64,000 bases of DNA from Hymenobacter plasmatis. Its GTDB lineage: Bacteria > Bacteroidota > Bacteroidia > Cytophagales > Hymenobacteraceae. The DNA lies in the NCBI RefSeq assembly GCF_020711255.1, contig NZ_JAJFAW010000014.1, positions 62,001 to 126,000 of the forward strand, given 5' to 3'. Below the pieces are notes generated by a model. The model saw only the letters and a list, made by a program, of their open reading frames with translations. It ran no database searches and was not told where the DNA came from. Shown here one piece after another: positions 45,406-52,915 of this stretch (positions within the stretch are counted from its first letter, which is position 1; each line of letters opens with the position of its first letter). The translations under genes were made by a program, and so were the position numbers.

Positions 45406-46134
45406 TTATTTCACCACCGCAATGCGGTTGTAGTAGTCCATCATGCGGGCAATGTCGGCGGGGCGGGTGTAGTCGAGGTGCTGCGTGGTAGCGAAGGTGC
45501 GCACCTCGTCGGTGCGGGCGCCAAACAGACGCAGCACGCCGGCCTGGGTGGGCTCGAGCGGGCGCAGGGGCTCGCTGCCGTTGGTGCCCGGGCCGGCAAG
45601 CAGGGTCGCTACCAGGGGGCGGCGCCCGTTGGGCGTGGGCACCGGCGCGACTGAATACAGCCAGCCCAACAGCATGGGCCCGGCATCGATGGCGGTGAGC
45701 ACTTCCACAAACTCGCGGCGCGTGCCGGTGCTGCCTTCCTTCACCACCCGGGAGCGGAAGCGGCGCAGTGGCATTTCCGCGTCGCCGGCTTCGCCCAGGT
45801 CGAAGCCCCGCAGGCTGCCGGCCGGCCACAAGTGGGTGGAGTCAATTTCCACCGAGTCCTGGGTTTCGAGCAGCTGCAAGCCGGCGTGGTAGCGCAGGCC
45901 CGGCACGGGGCGGCAGTGGCCATCGTAGGTGCGCAACGTGCCAAACTGGAAGGTGCCATCGCCCAATAAACCGGTTGCCTGCTTGACCGAAGCTCGCAGG
46001 GTGCGCCCCAAAGTGGCGTCATTGGCCTGCTGGTAAATACTTTGGGCTTCCGCTTGGTCTCGTGCCATCTGGGCCCTGGCGGGCTGCCAGCAGGCCAGTA
46101 AGAACACCGCAAATAAGTAGTAGGAGTGCTTCAC
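45406..46134 (-). CDS. Exported protein of unknown function
   Basis: 242 residues if translated from a GTG at 46134 (VKHSYYLFAVFLLACWQPARAQ), which gives a clean signal peptide; the ATG at 46245 would place 37 odd residues before it. No lipobox Cys is correctly placed at the cleavage site, so it is probably periplasmic or secreted. The mature part contains YDGHCRPVPGLRYHAG, FVEVLTAIDAGPMLLGWLYS and a C-terminal YYNRIAVVK. I do not recognise the family. Monocistronic and convergent with the lipoprotein gene. Confidence 0.7.
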   Translation of the reverse strand: MKHSYYLFAVFLLACWQPARAQMARDQAEAQSIYQQANDATLGRTLRASVKQATGLLGDGTFQFGTLRTYDGHCRPVPGLRYHAGLQLLETQDSVEIDSTHLWPAGSLRGFDLGEAGDAEMPLRRFRSRVVKEGSTGTRREFVEVLTAIDAGPMLLGWLYSVAPVPTPNGRRPLVATLLAGPGTNGSEPLRPLEPTQAGVLRLFGARTDEVRTFATTQHLDYTRPADIARMMDYYNRIAVVK

Positions 46135-46611
46135 TAACTTATTATTAAAGGAAGATGGAATAAAAACGGCACCAAAACTACAATAACATCGGCATCTATC
46201 ACGATTCTGCTTAGCGTGCCAAATTACTTTCGGGCAGCCAAGCACCGTGCCAACCCAAGACGCAGAAATTATGTGCAGGTTTCTTGCGGATGTAAATAAA
46301 TGATAAATAGAGAGAAAGATGATAAGGGTTGGCGCATTTCATCTAGTGCTTGACAGAATAATCAGCCTAACCTATTAGCTCAACTTAAGAAACGCTGGTT
46401 GTAATATTCCACCATTTACACCTTATCTGTTCCGTTGCTATTTGGGCGTGGGCCAGGGCTGCGAACATAACGAATAGAAGTGGCCGTGCTGCGCAGCGTG
46501 GTTTGCGAATAGTCGGCAGAAAGCCACGCAAGTGCTGGAAAGCAAAAACGCCACCCCGACGCCCGTAAATTGAGCTGAAAGGGTGACGCTGCATTGCTGA
46601 TGAATACAGAC
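46135..46611. other. Intergenic region
   Basis: Contains two TTGAGCT-type motifs (near 46376 and 46568). The half near 46135 should carry the promoter of the exported protein. A minus-strand frame (46385-46768) overlaps the end of the HMG-CoA reductase gene and has no supporting feature. No terminator hairpin for the reductase gene was found. Confidence 0.5.
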
Positions 46612-48150
46612 TTACCGGTTGCGGCCGTACTGCTCGTGGCTGCTCACCCAGTCGGAGCTGCTGATGGCGGCGCCCAAACTCAATTCGCCAGCCAGGACCA
46701 CGCCGGCCACTATTTCGGCAAATTTGCGCACCGTGCCGCGGCCCACGCAGCCCAACATTTCCAGGCATTCGTTTTGGGTGGCCAGGCCAGTGCCGCCGCC
46801 GTGGGTGGCCACGATGAGCGAGGGGATGGTGATGCTGATGTACAGGTCGCCATCGGGCGTAACTTCCGAGTACAGCACGCCGGCCGACGACTCGCTCACG
46901 TTGGCCACGTCCTGGCCGGTGGCGATGAACATGGCCGTGATGCCGTTGGCCGAGTGCGCGCCGTTGTTGTTGGCCCCCGACATGAAGGCACCCACGTTGC
47001 TCACCTGGCCGTGGTAGGCCAGCTGCTCGGGCGTCACGCGCATGCGCTGCTGCAGCACCTCGCGCTTCACCACGGCTTCGGCCACCACGCGCTTGCCGCG
47101 GGTGCGCATGATGTTGATTTGGGAGGCTTTCTTGTCGGTGGCGAAGTTCGACTCGAGGTAGAAGTGCTCCACTTTGGCGCCGCGGTAGTTCTCCAGAATC
47201 CAGGAGCAGGCCGCAAAGGTGGCCCGGCCCACCATGTTCTGCCCGGCGGCGTCGCCGGTGCTGAAATTGAAGCGCAGGTACGCAAATTTGTTGCTGAGGT
47301 ACGTGTCGATGTACTGCAGCTTGGCCACGCTGGACGTGCTTTCGGCCTGGGGCCGGATTTGCTCAATGGACTCCTCCACCCACTTGCCAAAGTCGCGGGC
47401 GCCGCGGGCATCGCTGAACACGAACACCGGCGCCCGCTGCATGGCGTCGCCGATGACGGTGCATTTCACGCCCCCGCACAGGTTCAGCACCTGCATGCCG
47501 CGGTTGTAGCTCGCTACCAGCGTGCCCTCGGTGGTGGCCATCGGTATCAGAAACTCGCCTTGGGCGTGCTCGCCGTTCACGAGCAGGGGCCCGGCCAGCC
47601 CCACCGGAATCTGCGCCACGCCCGTGAAATGTTCGCAGTTGCCCTTAAGCACGTGGGGGTCAAAAGAGTAGTGCTTGAGGTGCTGAAACTGCTTGCCCGA
47701 AAACTCCTCGGCGAAGCGCTGTCGGGCCGCGATGGCCGCCTCGGAGTAGTCGTCTTCCTGGGAGCGCGGAATGTGGGGCTTAAAACTGGTCAGGCCCACA
47801 ATGGCGTCTTCGACCTCCACGTGCAGGTCGCCGAAGGCATCGGTTGAAAACCAAATCTGCACCGGGTGCATGCCCTCGGCGAGGCGAGGCGTGTCGAGAA
47901 AAACCTCGAGCGAGCGGCCCACGGGCAGCTCAATGGCCCGCCCGTCGGCGTTGATGTCGGTAGCAGCCCGCCGCTCTCCGTTGCCCAAATCGACGTGGAT
48001 TTTCTCAGCCGGAATCACCACATCGCCGATTTGTACCTGCTTAAAGCCCGTCAGGTTCACGTTGTCGAGCCGGTTTTTAATGCTGAACGCCACGCCTGAA
48101 TGCGGCAGGTTGTGGAGGCTGCCGCGGGTGTAAAGCAGCTTCAGGAGCAT
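46612..48150 (-). CDS. Hydroxymethylglutaryl-CoA reductase with N-terminal extension
   Basis: 512 residues from ATG 48150 (MLLKLLYTRGSLHN); in-frame ATGs at 48171 and 48261 are also possible. Catalytic features of the class I fold: ATTEGTLVASYNRG (Glu near 208), TGDAAGQNMV (cofactor loop), ATDKKASQINIMRTRGK (Lys), TGQDVANV (Asp), HGGGTGLATQ, and a C-terminal HEQYGRN in the place of the catalytic His. It reduces HMG-CoA to mevalonate for isoprenoid synthesis. The first ~150 residues form a beta-rich domain (for example QVQIGDVVIPAEKIHVDL) not part of a standard reductase. No other mevalonate gene is in the window. Confidence 0.88.
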   Translation of the reverse strand: MLLKLLYTRGSLHNLPHSGVAFSIKNRLDNVNLTGFKQVQIGDVVIPAEKIHVDLGNGERRAATDINADGRAIELPVGRSLEVFLDTPRLAEGMHPVQIWFSTDAFGDLHVEVEDAIVGLTSFKPHIPRSQEDDYSEAAIAARQRFAEEFSGKQFQHLKHYSFDPHVLKGNCEHFTGVAQIPVGLAGPLLVNGEHAQGEFLIPMATTEGTLVASYNRGMQVLNLCGGVKCTVIGDAMQRAPVFVFSDARGARDFGKWVEESIEQIRPQAESTSSVAKLQYIDTYLSNKFAYLRFNFSTGDAAGQNMVGRATFAACSWILENYRGAKVEHFYLESNFATDKKASQINIMRTRGKRVVAEAVVKREVLQQRMRVTPEQLAYHGQVSNVGAFMSGANNNGAHSANGITAMFIATGQDVANVSESSAGVLYSEVTPDGDLYISITIPSLIVATHGGGTGLATQNECLEMLGCVGRGTVRKFAEIVAGVVLAGELSLGAAISSSDWVSSHEQYGRNR

Positions 48151-48654
48151 GGGGCTGGGGGTGAAGACCATTGGTTTTTGCGGGAATGTGAGGAGGTAGG
48201 AACGGGTGCGGGAGTGCGTGGGGGTGAAGGTGGGAAATTTTAAGGAGAAAATTGCCTCCATCGGAACGATGAATGCAAGCCCGGGACGCCCGGACTTCGG
48301 CCGTAAGCGGGAATACTTCAGCTCACCGCCCGGCCAATGCCCACCTTCTAGAGGCCAGTGGCGGAAAAAGTAATGGCCCCATTGGGGGCAAGTTGCAAAA
48401 TTGTGGGGCTGGAGGTATATTCATGTAGATAAAGTATTTAGCAAGTATATCGGTCTTTAGTGTTTAGGTTAGTTGACCTGTTCACCCTCCATTCATCCTC
48501 CTGTTGCGTATTTTACTTATTAAACCCCCCGTGCATCGGCGCGGTTAGTAGGCGCCATACGTCTCCAATTCTGCCTCACATAGGGCAGTGGCTATGCCCT
48601 AATTATTACCTTTGTGCGGCGTCGGGAATGCCCGTCGGCTGCCTCTTTTCTGCT
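48151..48654. other. Intergenic region between divergent genes
   Basis: Should hold the promoters for the HMG-CoA reductase and PhyH genes. In-frame upstream extensions of both genes (to 48261 and 48460) lack protein-like features. No repeat element or clear promoter box was seen. Confidence 0.4.
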
Positions 48655-49470
48655 ATGGCCTCCCCCTCAGACTATCCACGCTTCACGCTCGGCAGTACGC
48701 TTACTGCCGAACAGCGAGCTTTTTTCTCTAAACACGGCTTCCTTCACTTTCGCCCCTTTGCCTCGCCCGAATACGTTCAGCAACTCCTGAAAGCCACCGA
48801 AGAAGTACAAGCCAAATGGCTTGCCCAGGGCGTAGAAAAAGTGAACGGCGTGCCCATCAAATACGGCCACGACGTAGATGGCTCCCGCATTGTGCAGCGC
48901 TTCGCTTTTGCCTCGCAGCACAGCCCCATACTACACGAGCTGGTGCAAGACCCCCGGTTCAAGGCCTTGTTTCCGTTGCTCGAAGCCGAAGGCGGCCGGG
49001 TGGGCGAAAACGAGAAGGACGGACTCGTGGTGAACCACTACGTGAACATCGAAGGCTCGGAATTCTCGCAGATGGGCTGGCACACCGACTCGCTGCGCGA
49101 CGTATTCTACGGCAAGCGCATTGGCCCCATGCTCAACGTGGGCCTGCACCTCGACGGCACCAAAGCCACCAACGGCGGCTTGCGCGTGATTCCCGGCACC
49201 CACCGCCAGAGCCTGCACAAGATGCTGTTTCGGAAGAAGTACTACAAAGACGTCTTCTACGACCCCAACGAAATGGCCATCGAAACCGAAGCCGGCGACC
49301 TCACCGTGCACGACGGCCGCATGTGGCACCGCGTAGCTCAATCGCCGCTAATCGGCGAAGCCAGCCGCCGCCGCGTGATGTACGTGCCCATCATCGCCGG
49401 CAAGTACCAGCCCAAGAGTGAAACCAGCCCCACGCCGTTTTACCTGCGCTTCCTGCACCTTGTTAAATAA
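48655..49470 (+). CDS. Phytanoyl-CoA dioxygenase (PhyH) family protein
   Basis: 271 residues from ATG 48655 (MASPSDYPRFTLG); the frame opens 65 codons earlier, but that stretch is Cys- and Pro-rich noise. It has the Fe(II)/2-oxoglutarate fold: FFSKHGFLHFRPF near the N-terminus, the HxD pair in GWHTDSLRD (~143-150), RVIPGTHRQS, and the distal His in HDGRMWHR (~220-227) with a 2-oxoglutarate-binding Arg shortly after. The substrate in this family is very variable. It is followed by an SDR gene on the same strand 90 bp on; a linked reaction is possible but unproven. Confidence 0.85.
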   Translation: MASPSDYPRFTLGSTLTAEQRAFFSKHGFLHFRPFASPEYVQQLLKATEEVQAKWLAQGVEKVNGVPIKYGHDVDGSRIVQRFAFASQHSPILHELVQDPRFKALFPLLEAEGGRVGENEKDGLVVNHYVNIEGSEFSQMGWHTDSLRDVFYGKRIGPMLNVGLHLDGTKATNGGLRVIPGTHRQSLHKMLFRKKYYKDVFYDPNEMAIETEAGDLTVHDGRMWHRVAQSPLIGEASRRRVMYVPIIAGKYQPKSETSPTPFYLRFLHLVK

Positions 49471-49560
49471 ATGAGGAATGAAGAATGAGGAAGGAAGAAT
49501 TAGTCGTTGGGCTAATTCCTCATTTGTCATTAGTCCCTCCTCATTAGTCACTCCACATAA
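49471..49560. repeat. Low-complexity imperfect inverted repeat
   Basis: Repeated ATGAGGAATGAAGAATGA-type units followed by GAATTAGTC, a short loop and TAATTCCTCATT, then CATTAGTCCCTCCTCATTAG. It could form a weak hairpin between the PhyH and SDR genes. Such AATGAAGAATGA runs look like slippage-prone repeats; no coding sense. Confidence 0.55.
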
Positions 49561-50343
49561 ATGGCTTACGCACTCGTTACCGGCGCTTCGCGCGGCATTG
49601 GCCGCGCCCTTTCCCTTTTGCTGGCCCAGCGCGGCTACGACCTGCTGCTGGTGGCGCGCTCCGAAGCCCAATTGCAGGACCTGGCCCGGGAAATAGGGGA
49701 GAAGCACCAGCGTCAGGCCCGCGTACTGGCCCTGGACCTTGCCGCTCCCGGCGCCGCCGAGACTGTAGCCACCTGGGCCACCCAGCAAACCGACCAGCTG
49801 GCCATCATGGCCAATAACGCCGGCTACGGCCTGTGGGGCCGCTTCGAGCAGCTCAGCTTGGCCGAGCAGCAAAACATGCTTCAGCTCAACATGCATTTGC
49901 CGGTGGCGCTCACGCACGCGCTGCTGCCGGCGCTGCACCGGGTCCCCAAGGCTTACGTGCTGAATGTGGCCAGCACCGCGGCCTACCAGGCCGTGCCGTC
50001 GCTCTCGCTCTACGCGGCCAGCAAGGCGTTTTTGCTGAGCTTCAGCCGGGGCCTGCGCTACGAGCTCAAGAGCAGCAACATCTCCGTGACCTGCCTGTGC
50101 CCCGGCGCTACCACCACCAGCTTTGCTGACCGCGCTGGTATGGGCGCCGAGCTGCAAGCCACCGCCAACAAAGTATCGATGACGGCCGAGGCCGTGGCCG
50201 AAGCCGCCGTGGTGGGCCTGCTGGCCGGCGAAGCCGAAATCATCCCCGGCATGCTCAACAAGGTATCGGCGGGCCTCACCAGCGTGGTGCCCAAGGGCAT
50301 TGTGGAGAAAATCGCCGCCGGGATTTACGAGAAGTATTTGTAG
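49561..50343 (+). CDS. Short-chain dehydrogenase/reductase (SDR)
   Basis: 260 residues. Classical SDR motifs: TGASRGIG (7-14, cofactor), NNAGYG (~90), catalytic Ser in NVASTAAY (~140) and YAASK (~153-157). The cofactor is likely NADP(H), judged by the Arg in the first motif. Resembles the DltE/YqjQ-like ~260-residue SDRs. Substrate unknown. The C-terminal (LNKVSAGLTSVVPKGIVEKI) helix is typical of this subgroup. The end overlaps the convergent PAP2 gene by 19 bp. Confidence 0.92.
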   Translation: MAYALVTGASRGIGRALSLLLAQRGYDLLLVARSEAQLQDLAREIGEKHQRQARVLALDLAAPGAAETVATWATQQTDQLAIMANNAGYGLWGRFEQLSLAEQQNMLQLNMHLPVALTHALLPALHRVPKAYVLNVASTAAYQAVPSLSLYAASKAFLLSFSRGLRYELKSSNISVTCLCPGATTTSFADRAGMGAELQATANKVSMTAEAVAEAAVVGLLAGEAEIIPGMLNKVSAGLTSVVPKGIVEKIAAGIYEKYL

Positions 50344-51032
50344 GGCGGCCGGTGCCGGGCCACTTGCTCGGCCAGCCAGTAAGCCAGCCAGGCAAACAGC
50401 GGCGCGGCCAGCACGTCGTAGGAATAATGCACCCGCTGCACCAGCACTAGGGTGCCCACTGCCCCGGTAAGCACCGCCAGCGGCCAGCGCCAGCGGCGGC
50501 CCCGCACGGCCAGGGCCAGCAGGGCCATGGTGGCCGTGTGCCCCGAGAAGAACAAGTCGCGCACCACGGGCTGCGTGGTCACGGCAAAGAGGTGGTCCAC
50601 CACGGGGTCGTGCAGCGCGACCAGCGCGAGGGGCGGGTCCAGCGGCAGCAGCCACAGCGTGAACATGCGCAGCAGCTGCAAAATAAAGTACGCCCAAAAA
50701 GCCCGGAGCAGTAGCTGGGGGCGCGGCAGCAAGAAGGCCAGCGTGGCCCCAATGCTCCCATAAATCAACCCAAAAGTGAGGGTCGACTCGTCGTGCACCG
50801 GCAGCAAACTCAGCAGCGGGTCGGCCAGCAGCCGGCCGGGGCGCGACTGAATGAAGTGGAAGTAGCGCGGCGCCGCCTCCAGCAGCCCCAGCAGTCCCAG
50901 CCCCACCAGCCCCAGCCGCCCGCGGAAATCCGGGCTGGCCCAGGCCCCCGGCCAGGATTGCTCAGGGGGAAGCGTTGCCGGGGCCGGTGCCGCGGCTTTA
51001 GGCAAACGACGGGGTTTTAAGAGCGTAGCCAC
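50325..51032 (-). CDS. PAP2 / sphingomyelin-synthase-like membrane phosphotransferase
   Basis: 235 residues with about six hydrophobic segments. The motifs DLFFSGHTATMALL (~165-178) and HYSYDVLAAPLFAW (~202-215) match the C2 and C3 motifs of the PAP2_C branch, which includes sphingomyelin and inositol-phosphorylceramide synthases; the His, His and Asp triad is complete. It may act as a lipid phosphatase or move a head group between lipids. Bacteroidota often make sphingolipids, which fits, but no sphingolipid gene is linked. It overlaps the SDR gene tail-to-tail and is divergent from the M20 gene. Confidence 0.8.
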   Translation of the reverse strand: MATLLKPRRLPKAAAPAPATLPPEQSWPGAWASPDFRGRLGLVGLGLLGLLEAAPRYFHFIQSRPGRLLADPLLSLLPVHDESTLTFGLIYGSIGATLAFLLPRPQLLLRAFWAYFILQLLRMFTLWLLPLDPPLALVALHDPVVDHLFAVTTQPVVRDLFFSGHTATMALLALAVRGRRWRWPLAVLTGAVGTLVLVQRVHYSYDVLAAPLFAWLAYWLAEQVARHRPPYKYFS

Positions 51033-51185
51033 AGGAATTGGGCAGTCGGGTAGTGAGCAGCAGAAGAATCGGGTACAAAAATACGCCTATGGCTCAACAC
51101 TAGCGGATTTGTAGCCATCCCGTGCGTAACATTACCTGCCGGCTCAATTGTGCCGTGCGCCCCTCATCCGTTGCTTACATTCTTT

Positions 51186-52502
51186 ATGCGCATTTCTATT
51201 CCCCTGGTTTCCGCAAGCGTTGTGATGGCGCTGGCCAATCTGCCTGCCCAAGCCCAAAACAGTGCCCTCAATGCCCGGATTGGCCAGCTGGCTACCCAGG
51301 AAGAAAGCAAGGTCATCGCCTGGCGGCGCGACATTCACGAGCACCCCGAACTGGGCAACCAGGAAACCCGAACCGCTGGCATTATTGCCGCTCATCTCAA
51401 GAAGCTGGGCTTTGAGGTGCAGACCGGCGTGGGCCGCACCGGCGTGGTGGGCATTCTGAAGGGCGGCAAGCCCGGCCCCGTGGTGGCCCTGCGCGCCGAC
51501 ATGGACGGTCTGCCCCTCACCGAAAGCAACGACCTGCCCTTTGCTTCGAAAGTAAAAACCACCTACCTGGGCCAGCCCGTGGGCGTGATGCACGCCTGCG
51601 GCCACGACACCCACGTGGCTATGCTCATGGGGGCGGCCGAGGTGTTGAGCCAGGTGAAAAAGGACCTGCCCGGCACCGTGAAGTTCATCTTTCAGCCCGC
51701 CGAGGAAGGCTCCTTGCCGGGCGTGGAAGGCGGTGCCAAGCTCATGGTGAAGGAAGGCGTGCTCGACAAGCCCAAGGTGGATGCCGTGTTCGGGGTGCAC
51801 ATCAGCGCCGGGACCGAAGTGGGCAACCTGAACTACCGCCCCGGCGGCGAAATGGCGTCTTCTGACCGCTTCACCATCAAAGTGCACGGCAAGGGCGCGC
51901 ACGGCGCCTACCCCTGGAACAGCGTGGACCCCGTGGTGACGGCCGCCCAGATTATCATGGGCCTGCAAACCATCGTGAGCCGCGAGGTAAAACTCACCGA
52001 TGACGCCGCCGTGGTAACTGTGGGCACCATTAACGCAGGCGTGCGCTACAACGTCATCCCGCCCGATGTGGAGATGAGCGGCACCATCCGGGCCCTCAAC
52101 CCGGCCGTGCAAAAGCAAATCTGGGCCTCCATCCGTCGCATCGCCACCAACATTGCCGAGAGCGCCGGCGCCACGGCCGATGTCACCATCGAACCCTACG
52201 TACCCGTGACCATCAACGACCCTGCCCTGACAGCCCAAATGCTGCCGACGCTGCAAGCTGCGGCCGGACCGGGGCGCGTGCACGAAATCAAGGCCGTGAC
52301 CGGCGCCGAAGACTTCTCCTTCTACCAGAAAAAGGTGCCCGGCTTGTTCCTCTTTGTGGGCGGCATGACCAAAGGCCAGGACCCCGCCACCGCGGCCGAC
52401 CACCACACGGCCGGCTTCCGCATCGACGAAAGTGGGCTGACGCTGGGCGTGAAAACCCTGGCCACGCTAGCCGCCGATTACTTGAACGCCAAGAAGCTCT
52501 AG
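51186..52502 (+). CDS. Secreted M20-family amidohydrolase
   Basis: 438 residues from ATG 51186 (MRISIPLVSASVVMALANLP), giving a signal peptide ending AQAQ; the ATG at 51150 would spoil it. Metal-binding motifs of the M20D/aminoacylase branch: HEHPELGNQE (~57-66), RADMDGLPL, HACGHDTHVAML (~138-149), FQPAEEG and a C-terminal HHTAGFRID. The dimerisation domain includes VHGKGAHGAYPW. The enzyme hydrolyses N-acyl amino acids or similar amides in the periplasm, by family knowledge. All metal ligands are intact. A strong hairpin follows. Confidence 0.93.
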   Translation: MRISIPLVSASVVMALANLPAQAQNSALNARIGQLATQEESKVIAWRRDIHEHPELGNQETRTAGIIAAHLKKLGFEVQTGVGRTGVVGILKGGKPGPVVALRADMDGLPLTESNDLPFASKVKTTYLGQPVGVMHACGHDTHVAMLMGAAEVLSQVKKDLPGTVKFIFQPAEEGSLPGVEGGAKLMVKEGVLDKPKVDAVFGVHISAGTEVGNLNYRPGGEMASSDRFTIKVHGKGAHGAYPWNSVDPVVTAAQIIMGLQTIVSREVKLTDDAAVVTVGTINAGVRYNVIPPDVEMSGTIRALNPAVQKQIWASIRRIATNIAESAGATADVTIEPYVPVTINDPALTAQMLPTLQAAAGPGRVHEIKAVTGAEDFSFYQKKVPGLFLFVGGMTKGQDPATAADHHTAGFRIDESGLTLGVKTLATLAADYLNAKKL

Positions 52503-52536
52503 CCGGCCGACATAGCCGCCACCGATACAACCAAAA

Positions 52537-52596
52537 CCGAGGCCCTGCGCGGGCGGCTGGTGGGCTCAGGCCCCGGCTGCTGGCGCAGGGCCTCGG
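52537..52596 (+). terminator. Large hairpin after the M20 gene
   Basis: A perfect 14-bp stem (CCGAGGCCCTGCGC with its complement) around a 32-nt GC-rich loop, 35 bp past the stop. There is no T-tract, so the terminator role is inferred. Confidence 0.6.
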
Positions 52597-52915
52597 CCGT
52601 TATTGACAGCGCTAAGGGTGCCAAAATGGAGCCGCCGCCAAGCGGAACAAAGCTCCTCTATGCCATCCGTTTCAGGTGCCTGGACCTGATTAGTTCTAGC
52701 AAAAATCGACCCAATTTAATTATCGTGTTAAAGGAATGTTTCAATTTGGCAGAGTGCAATTCGTTTAAATATTCATGTATAAGATTCGGGCATTTGTAAC
52801 CAAATTTTCAAGATAGAGTAAGGCCCATCACGAATTTGATTACGTTGCGTCAGCTTTATGGCGAATTATTGAAATTCGTGCAATTCTTTTTCCCACCATC
52901 ACTCCATTTTCTTAC
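52597..52915. promoter_or_regulatory. Upstream region of the M4 metalloprotease
   Basis: AT-rich from 52700. It holds an inverted pair CACGAATTT (52829-52837) and AAATTCGTG (52872-52880) ending 35 bp before the start codon, a possible operator or leader hairpin. No clean TAnnTTTG box was found. No gene is seen. Confidence 0.35.

Noticed and set aside
46385-46768. 127-codon minus-strand frame overlapping the end of the HMG-CoA reductase gene
   Set aside because: It overlaps a well-supported gene in another frame and shows no conserved motif.
49348-50697. 449-codon minus-strand frame opposite the SDR gene
   Set aside because: No recognisable domain; it crosses the SDR and PAP2 genes, both of which have good motifs.
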